Notes under the pieces: generated by a model | What the model was told of the DNA's origin: nothing | What the model saw: only the letters and a program-made list of their open reading frames with translations | Databases searched by the model: none | Shown here: one piece after another, positions 10,209 through 18,180 of the stretch | Layout: each line of letters starts with the position of its first letter | Numbering within the stretch: the stretch's first letter is position 1 | Assembly: GCF_001571365.1 (NCBI RefSeq) | Contig: NZ_BCTQ01000002.1 | Location: 62,001 to 126,000 of the forward strand | From: Achromobacter denitrificans NBRC 15125 | GTDB lineage: Bacteria; Pseudomonadota; Gammaproteobacteria; Burkholderiales; Burkholderiaceae_B | Direction of reading: 5' to 3' | DNA length: 64,000 nucleotides | Translations under genes and position numbers: made by a program

Positions 10209-12275
10209 ATGTCTCGCACCCTTTTTGTCACCACTGCGCTGCCCTACGCCAACGGATCTTTCCACATCGGCCACATCATGGAGTACATCCAGGCCGATAT
10301 CTGGGTTCGTTCGATGCGAATGGCGGGCCACACGGTGCACTTCGTGGGTGCGGATGACGCGCACGGCGCGCCGATCATGCTGAAGGCCGAGAAGGAAGGC
10401 ATCACGCCCCAGGCGCTGGTGGCCCGCTATGCCGCGGAGCGCCCGCAGTACCTGGACGGCTTCCACATCCGTTTCGACCACTGGCACTCCACGGACTCCG
10501 CCGAGAACGTCGCGCTGTCGCACGACATCTATCGCGCGCTGAAGGCCCAGGGCCTGATCGAAACCCGCTCCATCGAGCAGTTCTACGATCCGGTCAAGGG
10601 CATGTTCCTGGCCGACCGCTACATCAAGGGCGAATGCCCCAAGTGCCACGCCAAGGACCAGTACGGCGATTCCTGCGAAGTCTGCGGCGCGGTCTACGCG
10701 CCCACCGAGCTGATCAACCCGTACTCGGCCCTGACCGGCGCCACGCCCGTGCTGAAATCCTCGGACCACTTCTTCTTCAAGTTGTCCGATCCGCGCTGCG
10801 TGGAATTCCTGCAGCAATGGACCACCGGCTCGAATGCCGCCGGCGGCAAGCACCTGCAGCCCGAAATGCTGGCCAAGACGCGCGAATGGCTGGGCGCCGA
10901 CGACGGCGAAGCCAAGCTGGGCGACTGGGACATTTCCCGCGACGCGCCCTACTTCGGCATCGAGATCCCCGACGCGCCGGGCAAGTACTTCTACGTGTGG
11001 CTGGACGCGCCGGTCGGCTACCTGGCTTCGCTGAAGTCGTATTGCGCGCTCAAGGGCCTGGATTTCGACGCGCTGCTCGACCCCGCCGGCAGCACCGAGC
11101 AGGTCCACTTCATCGGCAAGGACATCGTGTACTTCCACGCGCTGTTCTGGCCCGCGATGCTGAAATTCGCCGGCCGCAAGACGCCGGACGCCGTGAACGT
11201 GCATGGCTTCATCACCGTCAGCGGCGAAAAGATGTCCAAGAGCCGCGGCACCGGCATCTCGCCCCTACGCTACCTGCAGATCGGCATGAACGCCGAGTGG
11301 ATGCGCTACTACATCGCGGCGAAGCTGAACGCCCGGGTCGAAGACATGGACTTCAACCCCGAGGACTTCATCGCCCGCGTCAATAGCGACCTGGTCGGCA
11401 AGTACGTCAACATCGCCAGCCGCGCCGCCAGCTTCATCACCAAGCATTTCGACGGCGTGCTGGGCTACTCCGGCGACACCGCCGCGCTGGCCGCGGAATA
11501 CGCCGAACAGGCCGAGTCCATCCGCGCCGCGTTCGAGGCCCGCGAGTACAACCGCGCGATCCGCGAGATCATGGCCTACGCCGACCGCATCAACCAGGCT
11601 TTCGACACCGCGCAGCCGTGGGTCCTGGCCAAGGGCATCGGAGAGGCCAGCGACGAGCAAAAGGCCAAGCTGCAAGATATCTGCTCGCGCTCGCTGGCCG
11701 GCTTCAAGGCCCTGTCCGTCATGCTGGCGCCGGTGCTGCCCGCCCTCTCCGAACGCGTGGCCCTGGAGCTCTTCGGCGCCCAGGCGCCGTTCACTTGGGC
11801 GGACGCCGCGGTGCTGCCGCAACGCGTGGCGCCGTTCAAGCACCTGATGCAGCGCGTCGAACCGCAAATGCTGGAAGACCTGTTCGAGCCGCCCGCCGCT
11901 CCCGTGGTGGTGCCTGGCGGCGAACCGCTGGCCGACACCATCTCCATCGACGACTTCGCCCGCGTCGATCTGCGCATCGCGCAGATCGTCAACTGCGAGC
12001 AGGTGGAAGGTTCGACCAAGCTGCTGCGCCTGACGCTGGACGTGGGCGAAGGCCGCCACCGCAATGTGTTCTCCGGCATCAAGTCGGCCTACCAACCCGA
12101 AGACCTGATCGGCAAGCTGACCGTCATGGTGGCCAACCTGGCCCCGCGCAAGATGAAGTTCGGCGTGTCCGAAGGCATGGTGCTGGCTGCCAGCCATGCC
12201 GATGAGGCGGTCGACGCCGGCATCTACGTGCTGGAGCCGTTCCCCGGCGCCAAGCCGGGCATGCGCGTGCGCTAA
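10209..12275 (+). CDS. metG: Methionyl-tRNA synthetase
   Basis: This enzyme charges tRNA-Met and initiator tRNA with methionine in the cytoplasm. The class I signature FHIGH lies near residue 17 and KMSKS at 341-345. The zinc knuckle [18 protein letters not shown] sits in the connective peptide at ~145. An anticodon-binding helical domain follows, and residues ~580-688 are an EMAP-like tRNA-binding domain ([20 protein letters not shown]). The length of 688 matches the dimeric, long form of the enzyme. A strong hairpin follows the stop codon. No frameshift or missing motif is seen. Confidence 0.97.
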   Translation: MSRTLFVTTALPYANGSFHIGHIMEYIQADIWVRSMRMAGHTVHFVGADDAHGAPIMLKAEKEGITPQALVARYAAERPQYLDGFHIRFDHWHSTDSAENVALSHDIYRALKAQGLIETRSIEQFYDPVKGMFLADRYIKGECPKCHAKDQYGDSCEVCGAVYAPTELINPYSALTGATPVLKSSDHFFFKLSDPRCVEFLQQWTTGSNAAGGKHLQPEMLAKTREWLGADDGEAKLGDWDISRDAPYFGIEIPDAPGKYFYVWLDAPVGYLASLKSYCALKGLDFDALLDPAGSTEQVHFIGKDIVYFHALFWPAMLKFAGRKTPDAVNVHGFITVSGEKMSKSRGTGISPLRYLQIGMNAEWMRYYIAAKLNARVEDMDFNPEDFIARVNSDLVGKYVNIASRAASFITKHFDGVLGYSGDTAALAAEYAEQAESIRAAFEAREYNRAIREIMAYADRINQAFDTAQPWVLAKGIGEASDEQKAKLQDICSRSLAGFKALSVMLAPVLPALSERVALELFGAQAPFTWADAAVLPQRVAPFKHLMQRVEPQMLEDLFEPPAAPVVVPGGEPLADTISIDDFARVDLRIAQIVNCEQVEGSTKLLRLTLDVGEGRHRNVFSGIKSAYQPEDLIGKLTVMVANLAPRKMKFGVSEGMVLAASHADEAVDAGIYVLEPFPGAKPGMRVR

Positions 12276-12298
12276 GCCCGCAAGGCCGCGCCGCATGC

Positions 12299-12326
12299 GA
12301 AGAGCCCGCCGATAGGCGGGCTCTTC
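12299..12326. terminator. Hairpin between convergent metG and trhO
   Basis: A perfect 12-bp stem (GAAGAGCCCGCC and its complement) with a GATA loop lies 23 bases after the metG stop. Neither side has a long T run, only GTCATT on the plus side. It may work as a bidirectional terminator or as a barrier to RNA decay between the two convergent genes. Confidence 0.6.
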
Positions 12327-12360
12327 GTCATTGTGGCTCCTGCGGCGGCGTCCTCTGCCG

Positions 12361-13098
12361 CTACGCCCTGCTGGGCGCCAGCGCCGGATCCAGCGAAATG
12401 CGTTCGTCGAAGACGAAGCACTTGCCGTCGTAGCCCGGGCCGCCGGTTTCCTCGAAATACTTGAGGATGCCGCCGTCGAGCTGGTAGACGTTCTCGATGC
12501 CGGCTTCGTTCATGTAGATGGCGGCCTTCTCGCAGCGGATGCCGCCAGTGCAGAAGCTGACCACGGTCTTGCCTTCGAGCTCGGCGCGGTGCGCCTGCAC
12601 CGCGGCCGGAAACTGCGTGAAGCGTTCGATGCGCCAATCGATGGCGTTCCTGAACGTGCCCTCGTCCACTTCGAAGGCATTGCGGGTATCCAGCATGACC
12701 ACCGGCCGGCCCGCGTCGTCCACCCCCTGCTCCAGCCAGCGCGCCAGCGTCTGCGCGTCCACGCCGGGCGCGCGCCCCGCCTCGGGGCGGATGGCCGGGT
12801 GGTCCATACGGATGATCTCGCGCTTGATCTTCACCAGCAGCTTGCGAAACGGCACGGCCGCGCTATGGCTGAACTTCACTTCCAGGTCCGCGAAGCGCGC
12901 GTCGGCGCGCAGGGCCTTCAGGAAGGCGTCGATGCCTTCGGCCGCCCCCGCCAGGAACAGGTTGATGCCCTCTTCTGCCAGCAGGATCGTGCCCTTGAGC
13001 GCGGCCAGGCCGGCCTCCTCCAGCAGGCGCAGGCGCAACGCCGGCAGGCTGTCCAGGGAAACGAATTTGTAGGCGGCGATATTGACGACGGAAGTCAT
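12361..13098 (-). CDS. trhO: tRNA uridine-34 hydroxylase TrhO (UPF0176, rhodanese domain)
   Basis: TrhO family proteins carry out oxygen-dependent 5-hydroxylation of uridine 34 in certain tRNAs. The 245-residue protein has an N-terminal ferredoxin-like domain (EGINLFLAG near 45) and a rhodanese domain with [13 protein letters not shown] and the cysteine loop [10 protein letters not shown] at ~180, both family hallmarks. It ends soon after the conserved [12 protein letters not shown] stretch. The minus-strand gene converges on metG. The ATG has no clear Shine-Dalgarno sequence, but the [13 protein letters not shown] start matches the family. Confidence 0.93.
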   Translation of the reverse strand: MTSVVNIAAYKFVSLDSLPALRLRLLEEAGLAALKGTILLAEEGINLFLAGAAEGIDAFLKALRADARFADLEVKFSHSAAVPFRKLLVKIKREIIRMDHPAIRPEAGRAPGVDAQTLARWLEQGVDDAGRPVVMLDTRNAFEVDEGTFRNAIDWRIERFTQFPAAVQAHRAELEGKTVVSFCTGGIRCEKAAIYMNEAGIENVYQLDGGILKYFEETGGPGYDGKCFVFDERISLDPALAPSRA

Positions 13099-13180
13099 GG
13101 AAAAACGGCGTAAAGCGGGCGGGAAACCCGTAATAGTAATCGCTGCCCCCTGCGCCGCCCCCGCCCCGCCTTGACGGCGC

Positions 13181-13978
13181 TCAACGAGAGACGATTTCCT
13201 GCTCGACCACGGCGTCCAGCACCCAGCGGACGGACGACGGGTCCGCCCCCGGATCCGGATCCGGGAGCTCGACCACGCGCAGCCGATAGCGGATGCCCGG
13301 CTGGAACTGGAAGCCGGTGATTTCCCCCTGCCAAGGCTGCCAGGGCTGCGCGGCGCTGTCTCGCACCTGGTAGCACATGGCGCGGCCCGCGCTGGTGCTG
13401 CACGGCACCTTCTCGGCGTTCACGTACACCAGCTTGGTCGGCCCCTGCTGGCCGCCCGCGATGGGATCGGTCCGGCGGCCGAAATCCAGCCTGTCGCCGG
13501 TATCCAGCACCCAGGTCATGCGCTGGGGATTGTTGGCGTTGTCCACCGAGCTGGCGGTGATGCGGGCCATGGACGCCAGGAAATCCCGCTCCAGCCCCAT
13601 GTTGCCGGGCGCGCAGGCCATCATCGTGGACACGGGGCGGTCGCGCACGATCAGCAGGCCGTTGGCGACCGTGTAGGAAGCGGTGTACTGGTTGCAGCCC
13701 GAATAGCCCGCGATGCGCGGCGCGCCGCGCTCATGGATGAAGCTGACGGTGAGCGGCCGCGAACCGGTGGACGGATGCGGCACGGGCCGCAGGGCGCCGC
13801 CCGGTTTCGTCCATCGCGCCAGGTCCCAGCCGGTCTGCGCCAGGAAATCCGAGGCCGCGGCGGGCTGGTAGCGGGGATCCTGCCCGGCCCCGGCCTGATG
13901 GGGCTGGGACGAGCAGGCGGCCAGGCCGACGGCCAGCAGGCAGGGCGCCAGCCGGCGCGAAAGCGCGAAAACGGTCAT
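13181..13978 (-). CDS. Lipoprotein with META domain and DUF4377-like domain
   Basis: An export signal ends in the lipobox LAAC (Cys ~22), so the protein is probably anchored in the outer membrane. Residues ~48-165 are a META/HslJ-type domain, with [11 protein letters not shown] and the paired Cys of MMACAP. Residues ~178-262 resemble DUF4377: [15 protein letters not shown] and a closing strand [16 protein letters not shown] proteins have been tied to secretion, motility or heat-inducible antibiotic tolerance, but no precise role can be assigned here. GGGAG six bases upstream of the ATG supports the start. It follows the second META gene by 17 bases, probably in one operon. Confidence 0.82.
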   Translation of the reverse strand: MTVFALSRRLAPCLLAVGLAACSSQPHQAGAGQDPRYQPAAASDFLAQTGWDLARWTKPGGALRPVPHPSTGSRPLTVSFIHERGAPRIAGYSGCNQYTASYTVANGLLIVRDRPVSTMMACAPGNMGLERDFLASMARITASSVDNANNPQRMTWVLDTGDRLDFGRRTDPIAGGQQGPTKLVYVNAEKVPCSTSAGRAMCYQVRDSAAQPWQPWQGEITGFQFQPGIRYRLRVVELPDPDPGADPSSVRWVLDAVVEQEIVSR

Positions 13979-13995
13979 GGGGGGCTCCCGGAAGC

Positions 13996-14526
13996 CTACG
14001 GCGTCGGCGGATCCTGGCGCCGCGCGAATTCCAGCACGTCGCCGCCGCGCAGGTTGAAAGTGAGGTGCCGCGGGGCGCCGCCGTTGTCCAGCGTGAAGGT
14101 GTCGATGGAGGAGAGGCCGCGCAGGTAATCGGCTTCCAGGCGGGCGCGCTCGGGCGAGGCGCAGGCCATGCGCGTGGTGGCGGGCGCGTCGATGTAGAGC
14201 TTGCCGCCTTCCAGCTTGTACGAGCCCATGTAGCGGTTGCAGCCGGAGAAGCCGTTGACGCGGTATTGCTTGCCCTGGGCCAGGAACGTCAGGCGCACGG
14301 GCTCGCCGTTATCCCCATGGGGAATATCGCGCAGCGCGCCGCCGGGTTCGGTCCAGCGCAGCAGTTCCCAGCTGGTCTGGGCCAGCGAATCGGCGCTGCT
14401 GGCGGCATTGGCCGCGGCCGCGCCTTGCGGCCGCGCGCCGCCGGGCGATCCGGCGCATCCCGCCAATGCCGCGGTCAGAAGGCCCAGGCATAGCAGCCGA
14501 TAACGCGTAGACATCAGGATAGGCAT
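13996..14526 (-). CDS. META-domain lipoprotein (upstream paralogue)
   Basis: The 176-residue product has a lipoprotein signal ending LAGC (Cys ~24), then a short linker and one META/HslJ domain. It shares with its neighbour the sequence QTSWELLRWTEPGGALR, the GCNRYMGSY turn and MACASPERARLEADYL. Both proteins therefore derive from a duplication, the downstream copy having gained the DUF4377-like tail. The start at 14526 was chosen for GGAG eight bases upstream. The longer open frame to 14799 has no lipoprotein signal. The cysteine pair in GCN and MAC may form a disulphide (inference). Confidence 0.82.
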   Translation of the reverse strand: MPILMSTRYRLLCLGLLTAALAGCAGSPGGARPQGAAAANAASSADSLAQTSWELLRWTEPGGALRDIPHGDNGEPVRLTFLAQGKQYRVNGFSGCNRYMGSYKLEGGKLYIDAPATTRMACASPERARLEADYLRGLSSIDTFTLDNGGAPRHLTFNLRGGDVLEFARRQDPPTP

Positions 14527-14823
14527 GAACGGGACTCCAAAGAATTGCGTCCCCCCACTGTAACCGCCTTGGACTAGGACGACTGTCTTCTCCGCCCAAC
14601 AGCCGTATCCAAAAGCAGCACGGGGCCGCGGGCCGCCTCGCTCCGATGGCAGGGGCTTGCTGCATCGTAAGCCGCATGGCGGGGGTGGCGACCGACGCGC
14701 AGAATCAGTACGGGTCCCCCTCCGGCAGGACCTGGCAGCTCCAGGAACGGGGAGTCGGCCGCAAGTACCGCAGGTGTCCGGCTCCCCGCGGGGCCTCAAA
14801 AAAATATTCCTGGAGACACGGCG

Positions 14824-15993
14824 ATGGGCTTCTTGAGAACCTTGTTGGCATTATCCGTGGTGCTCGACCATCTGGGCGGTGGCTATGCCGACCAACTGGT
14901 CGGCGGCAGGCTGGCGGTGCAACTGTTCTACGTCATCTCCGGCTTCCTGATTTCCTACGTCCTGACCGCCACCGACCACTACCAGGGCGCCGTGGGCAAG
15001 TTCTACGCGAACCGCTTCCTGCGCCTGTTCCCGATCTATCTGGCCGTCGCGGCCATGACGCTGCTTGCGCATATCGTGAGCGGCGGCGCGTTCTTCCGCA
15101 TCTACGACGCCCTGCCCTTCAGCGCCGAACTGTTCCTGGTGCTGTCCAACATTTTCATCATGGGCCAGGACTGGCTGATGTTCTTCGGCATCGAGCATTC
15201 CGCGCTGGTGTTCACGGGCAGCTTCGCCCGCAGCGAGGTGCCGTTGTACCAGGGACTGCTGGTGCCCCAGGCCTGGACGCTGGGCGTGGAAATGAGCTTC
15301 TACCTGGTGGCGCCCTTCGTGCTGGGATCGCCGCGCCGGCTGCTGGCCCTGCTCGCGGCGTCGCTCGCCCTGCGCGGGATCTTGATCGCCACCGGCGTCG
15401 GCCTGAGCGACCCCTGGACCTACCGCTTCTTCCCGACCGAATTGGCGCTGTTCCTGATCGGCTCGCTGTCGCACCAGGTCCTGCTGCCGCGCTACAAGGC
15501 CTGGACGCTGAAGGTGAAGCGCCTGCCCGAACTGGGCGTCGCCGCGCTGGTCGGCTACTGTCTGCTGCACTTCTCGATCGGCATCAATCCGACCGTGCGC
15601 GACGGCCTGGCGGTGATGTTCTTCGCCGCGCTGCTGCCGCTGGCCTTCCTGTTCCAGTCCCGCCACCGGCTGGACCGGGTGATCGGCGAACTGAGCTACC
15701 CCATCTACATCTGCCATGCGCTGGTGATCATGTTCTTCACCTGGCTGCTCGACGAGATCAACGTGCATCAGCCCATGCTGTTCGCGGCCCTGGTCATCAC
15801 GGGCTGTATCGGTTTCTCGGCGCTGCTCAACGGCCTGATCGCCGACCCGGTGGAGCGCCTGCGCAATCGGCTGCGCACGGACACCGGCGGGGCGGCGGAC
15901 GACGGCGCGCAGGCGCCAGCGGCCGGCGCCGGGGCAAGGCTGCGCCCGACGACGCCAGCCCAGCCCCTGGGGTCTATTCGCCGCGTGCCTTGA
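14824..15993 (+). CDS. Acyltransferase family 3 membrane protein (OafA-like)
   Basis: This is an integral membrane O-acyltransferase of the type that acetylates surface sugars such as O-antigen or exopolysaccharide. It has about ten hydrophobic segments. Conserved residues include the early His in VVLDHLGGG (residue ~16) and the RFLRLFPIYL motif near 63-72. The substrate is unknown. No polysaccharide cluster lies beside it, so it may act on a polymer made elsewhere. GGAG upstream of the ATG supports the start. The last ~35 residues are Ala/Pro-rich and hydrophilic. The 3' end overlaps the convergent XRE gene by 20 bases. Confidence 0.88.
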   Translation: MGFLRTLLALSVVLDHLGGGYADQLVGGRLAVQLFYVISGFLISYVLTATDHYQGAVGKFYANRFLRLFPIYLAVAAMTLLAHIVSGGAFFRIYDALPFSAELFLVLSNIFIMGQDWLMFFGIEHSALVFTGSFARSEVPLYQGLLVPQAWTLGVEMSFYLVAPFVLGSPRRLLALLAASLALRGILIATGVGLSDPWTYRFFPTELALFLIGSLSHQVLLPRYKAWTLKVKRLPELGVAALVGYCLLHFSIGINPTVRDGLAVMFFAALLPLAFLFQSRHRLDRVIGELSYPIYICHALVIMFFTWLLDEINVHQPMLFAALVITGCIGFSALLNGLIADPVERLRNRLRTDTGGAADDGAQAPAAGAGARLRPTTPAQPLGSIRRVP

Positions 15994-16369
15994 TGTAGGC
16001 GGCCAGCACCAGCTCGATCTGCCGCTTTTCCTGGGAGCTCAAGCGGCAGTAGGTCGCGTAGGAGACGGTTTCGAAGGGCCAGGCCGCCGGCGTGGGCATC
16101 TCGCCCGGGCCGGCCGCGCCGCCTTCCGGGTCCGGATTCAGCATCGGGCCTTCGCCGATGCTGAGCCACATGGGATTGACGCGCAGGGCGCGGGTCAGCT
16201 TGATCAGGGCGTCGCTGGACGGCTGCTGGCGCTGCCCGCTCTCGTAGTTGCCGATAGCGCTTTGCGACAGGTTGCTTGCGACCGCCAAGTCCTTTTGTGT
16301 CCATCCCTGAAGCATTCTTGCGTTGCGCAGACGATGGCTAAACGTGTCCAATCGATCGACCTGAGACAT
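15974..16369 (-). CDS. XRE-family transcriptional regulator
   Basis: The protein is a small phage-repressor-like DNA-binding protein of 131 residues. The helix-turn-helix spans ~10-66: FSHRLRNARMLQGWTQKDLA, NLSQSAIGNYESGQR and LIKLTRALRVNPMWLSIGEG. The rest is a short helical tail that may dimerise. The start at 16369 gives a standard family N-terminus. The frame extends to 16549, but that part is not conserved-looking. No strong ribosome binding site is seen (CATATTAATA precedes the ATG). The target is unknown. The AT-richer region upstream, with a 13-bp palindrome at 16667, is a candidate operator. Confidence 0.85.
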   Translation of the reverse strand: MSQVDRLDTFSHRLRNARMLQGWTQKDLAVASNLSQSAIGNYESGQRQQPSSDALIKLTRALRVNPMWLSIGEGPMLNPDPEGGAAGPGEMPTPAAWPFETVSYATYCRLSSQEKRQIELVLAAYIKARGE

Positions 16370-16666
16370 TATTAATATGGATTTATGTTTTTGATTAAAG
16401 CATCCCGATACTGACGCCAAATAAACGGATTGCGCCCCAATTGCCGGGCTAATCCGCAAATCGCGGCAGCGGGCGGCCGCAGGGCCTTTGCGCCCGCGCG
16501 CCTGCCGGGGCGCGGGCCGCAGACGCCCCGCAAAACCCATATCTATCATTGACTTAGATGGCTGCGCCTACGCCGGAGGCCGGCCGCGGCCGCGCGCGCC
16601 GGCCAGCGCGGGAGGTAAAAAGCTGCGCAAGTTTAGGCCCTTGATGTATCTGAAGTAGAAAATAAT

Positions 16667-16679
16667 GTATCGGCGATAC
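16667..16679. promoter_or_regulatory. 13-bp palindrome, candidate operator
   Basis: GTATCG-G-CGATAC is a perfect odd palindrome in AT-rich DNA between two divergent regulator genes. It could bind the XRE protein or the orphan response-regulator-like protein. The assignment is inference. Confidence 0.4.
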
Positions 16680-16788
16680 TTAATACGTTGTTGTCCCTAA
16701 TTTCAAAACAAACAGTATTTCAAGCATTTCCCCGCCAATTGATGGCGCACCTAAGTTACCATCGGAAACTACAGAAACGTATCTTCAC

Positions 16789-16826
16789 AAAAAAACACGC
16801 CCGTGTTTAAATAAAACACGGGCGTG
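16789..16826 (-). terminator. Strong intrinsic terminator facing left
   Basis: A perfect 13-bp stem (arms 16796-16808 and 16814-16826) has a 5-nt loop and is followed on the minus strand by seven U residues (16795-16789). No minus-strand gene lies to its right, so it must end a non-coding or antisense transcript from within or before the gene at 16945-17754. Confidence 0.72.
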
Positions 16827-16944
16827 ACTTCCAAGCGGCATCGACGCGGGAAACGCCGCGAGCCGGCCGCAACGACCTGGGCACCAGGCTGGCCACGCGC
16901 CCATTCGAACAACACCGCCGGACGACCCCGTCCTGGAAGCATCA

Positions 16945-17754
16945 ATGAACAACACGCTGGATGTCATATTTCTTGGCTACGACGACGCCAGACATGCCAG
17001 ACTTGCCGAGGCCCTGTCGCACCTGGGTTTCAACGTCCGCCTCTGCCACGACCTGGCCAAGGTGTACGAACAGTATTTCCGCCGCCCCTGTCCCCTGATC
17101 ATCCTGGAAGCGCCGCAACCCGACATCCACAACGCGGCCGTGCGGCTGCGGGCGGCGGACCGCGGCCTGGGCATCGTCGCCATCTCCGCGTTTCCCGACG
17201 CCGAAAGCCGGATCCGCACCTTGCTGTGCGGCGCGGACGCCTGCCTGCCCCCCGACGTCTCCGGGCTGGAGCTGGCCGCGGCGCTGCAGGCGCTGGTGCG
17301 CCGGGGCGCGGCCCACGAAAACGCCGACGCCGCGCCCGAGGCGCCCGCGCCGGGAGAGTCCGCGCAGGAAACCTGGCGCCTGGCCAACAAGGGATGGACG
17401 CTGATCAGCCCCGGCGGCCAGACCCTGGGCCTGACCACCGGCGAGCGCGACTTCCTGTCGCGCCTGGTGAATTCCCCCGACCGCAAGGTCAGCCGCGATG
17501 CCTTCCACGCCGACGGCGCGGACGGCGCCGAAGACGGCATGACGCGCCGCCGCTTCGTGGACGTCATGATCAGCCGCCTGCGGCGCAAGGCGGCCGCCAA
17601 GCAGATGGCCCTGCCGATCCGCGCCGTGCACGGCTGGGGCTACATGTTCGCCGCGGACATCGCGTTCGACCTGGACATTCGGGGGATGGGAGAAGAGGGC
17701 CGGCCGGATGCGCCGGACGACTGGCGCCGGGAGACGGCGGACGCGTCCTCGTGA
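16945..17754 (+). CDS. Orphan OmpR-like response regulator with degenerate receiver
   Basis: The 269-residue protein has a receiver-like domain (1-120) and a C-terminal winged helix (~145-235) with RRRFVDVMISRLRRKA and IRAVHGWGYMF, the usual OmpR recognition and wing elements. The receiver is atypical. The phospho-acceptor position is Glu55 (LIILEAPQP) instead of Asp, and the switch Lys region reads LPPDVSG without the usual Lys-Pro. The acidic pair at 13-14 (YDD) remains. It therefore probably acts without phosphorylation, possibly as a constitutively active form. No histidine kinase is nearby. An Ala/Pro-rich linker joins the domains. Confidence 0.84.
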   Translation: MNNTLDVIFLGYDDARHARLAEALSHLGFNVRLCHDLAKVYEQYFRRPCPLIILEAPQPDIHNAAVRLRAADRGLGIVAISAFPDAESRIRTLLCGADACLPPDVSGLELAAALQALVRRGAAHENADAAPEAPAPGESAQETWRLANKGWTLISPGGQTLGLTTGERDFLSRLVNSPDRKVSRDAFHADGADGAEDGMTRRRFVDVMISRLRRKAAAKQMALPIRAVHGWGYMFAADIAFDLDIRGMGEEGRPDAPDDWRRETADASS

Positions 17755-17780
17755 CGCGCCGGGCGGGCGGCGACCGGACG

Positions 17781-17820
17781 AAAAAAACGCGGCGCTGCCT
17801 CGAAAGGTTAAGACGCCGCG
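17781..17820 (-). terminator. Leftward intrinsic terminator of the candidate ncRNA
   Basis: On the minus strand, a stem of 7 bp (17814-17820 with 17788-17794) with an inner CCT/AGG stem-loop is followed by seven U residues (17787-17781). The plus strand has no T tract, so the element does not serve the upstream plus-strand gene. Confidence 0.72.
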
Positions 17821-18100
17821 CTAAAACAACACGTGAACCTGGAGTCATCAGCCGGCACTGATGCCTACTACCTGGCCCACGCGATTCCAACATTCGTGCC
17901 TCATACTGCTCACGCACGGCCAGGCCGTGAACCCGAGCGGGGTCTCTAGTCCCCGCGCAAGCTGCAACGTGATCAACGCCGGACGATTCGTCCGCCTACG
18001 CAAACCGGCGGGCGCATCGCCCTTATCAGCGGCGATCCTTGCGGATAGCCGCGTGATGAACGAAGTTTAGGACTTCGGGCAGGTTTCCAGTAATTCTTTG
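17781..18100 (-). ncRNA. Candidate structured non-coding RNA, about 320 nt
   Basis: No convincing ORF lies here, yet the DNA is packed with perfect or near-perfect inverted repeats: 18061-18077, 18031-18050, 18010-18022, 17981-17993, 17937-17956 and 17915-17929. Distant arms also pair: AACCTG near 18082 with CAGGTT near 17840, and CATCA near 18055 with TGATG near 17850. This closes the whole into a rod-like fold. A strong minus-strand terminator sits at its end. The general shape resembles 6S RNA, but it is longer, and I cannot confirm membership of any family. It lacks tmRNA and RNase P motifs. The 5' end is estimated. Confidence 0.5.
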
Positions 18101-18111
18101 TTGATAGTCTT

Positions 18112-18130
18112 CTATACATATCAGGTATAG
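18112..18130. promoter_or_regulatory. Inverted repeat in the promoter region between the ncRNA and channel gene
   Basis: CTATAC and GTATAG are separated by 7 bases. The repeat lies where a minus-strand -10 element (TATAGA or TATGTA) for the candidate RNA would be expected, and 50 bases upstream of the potassium channel start. A regulator bound here could control both. This is inference. Confidence 0.35.
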
Positions 18131-18180
18131 GAGACCCCGCGGCAAGCACATCCTAAAATGGGCGCCAAAGGATCCCCCCA

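Larger units (their letters stand above)
16370..16944. other. Long AT-richer intergenic region
   Basis: No gene is supported in these 575 bases. The stretch from about 16620 to 16800 is clearly less GC-rich than the surroundings. It separates the leftward XRE gene from the rightward response-regulator-like gene and must hold both promoters. Two elements stand out: a palindrome at 16667 and a leftward-facing terminator at 16789-16826. Confidence 0.7.

Noticed and set aside
17861-18070. Plus-strand ORF within the structured region
   Set aside because: No ribosome binding site, and its sequence consists of the stem-loop arms. The RNA interpretation explains it better.
17781-18100. tmRNA or RNase P RNA as identity of the structured region
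   Set aside because: No tag-peptide ORF ending in Ala-Ala, no T-loop with CCA end, and no conserved RNase P core (GAGGAAAGTCC) is present on either strand.
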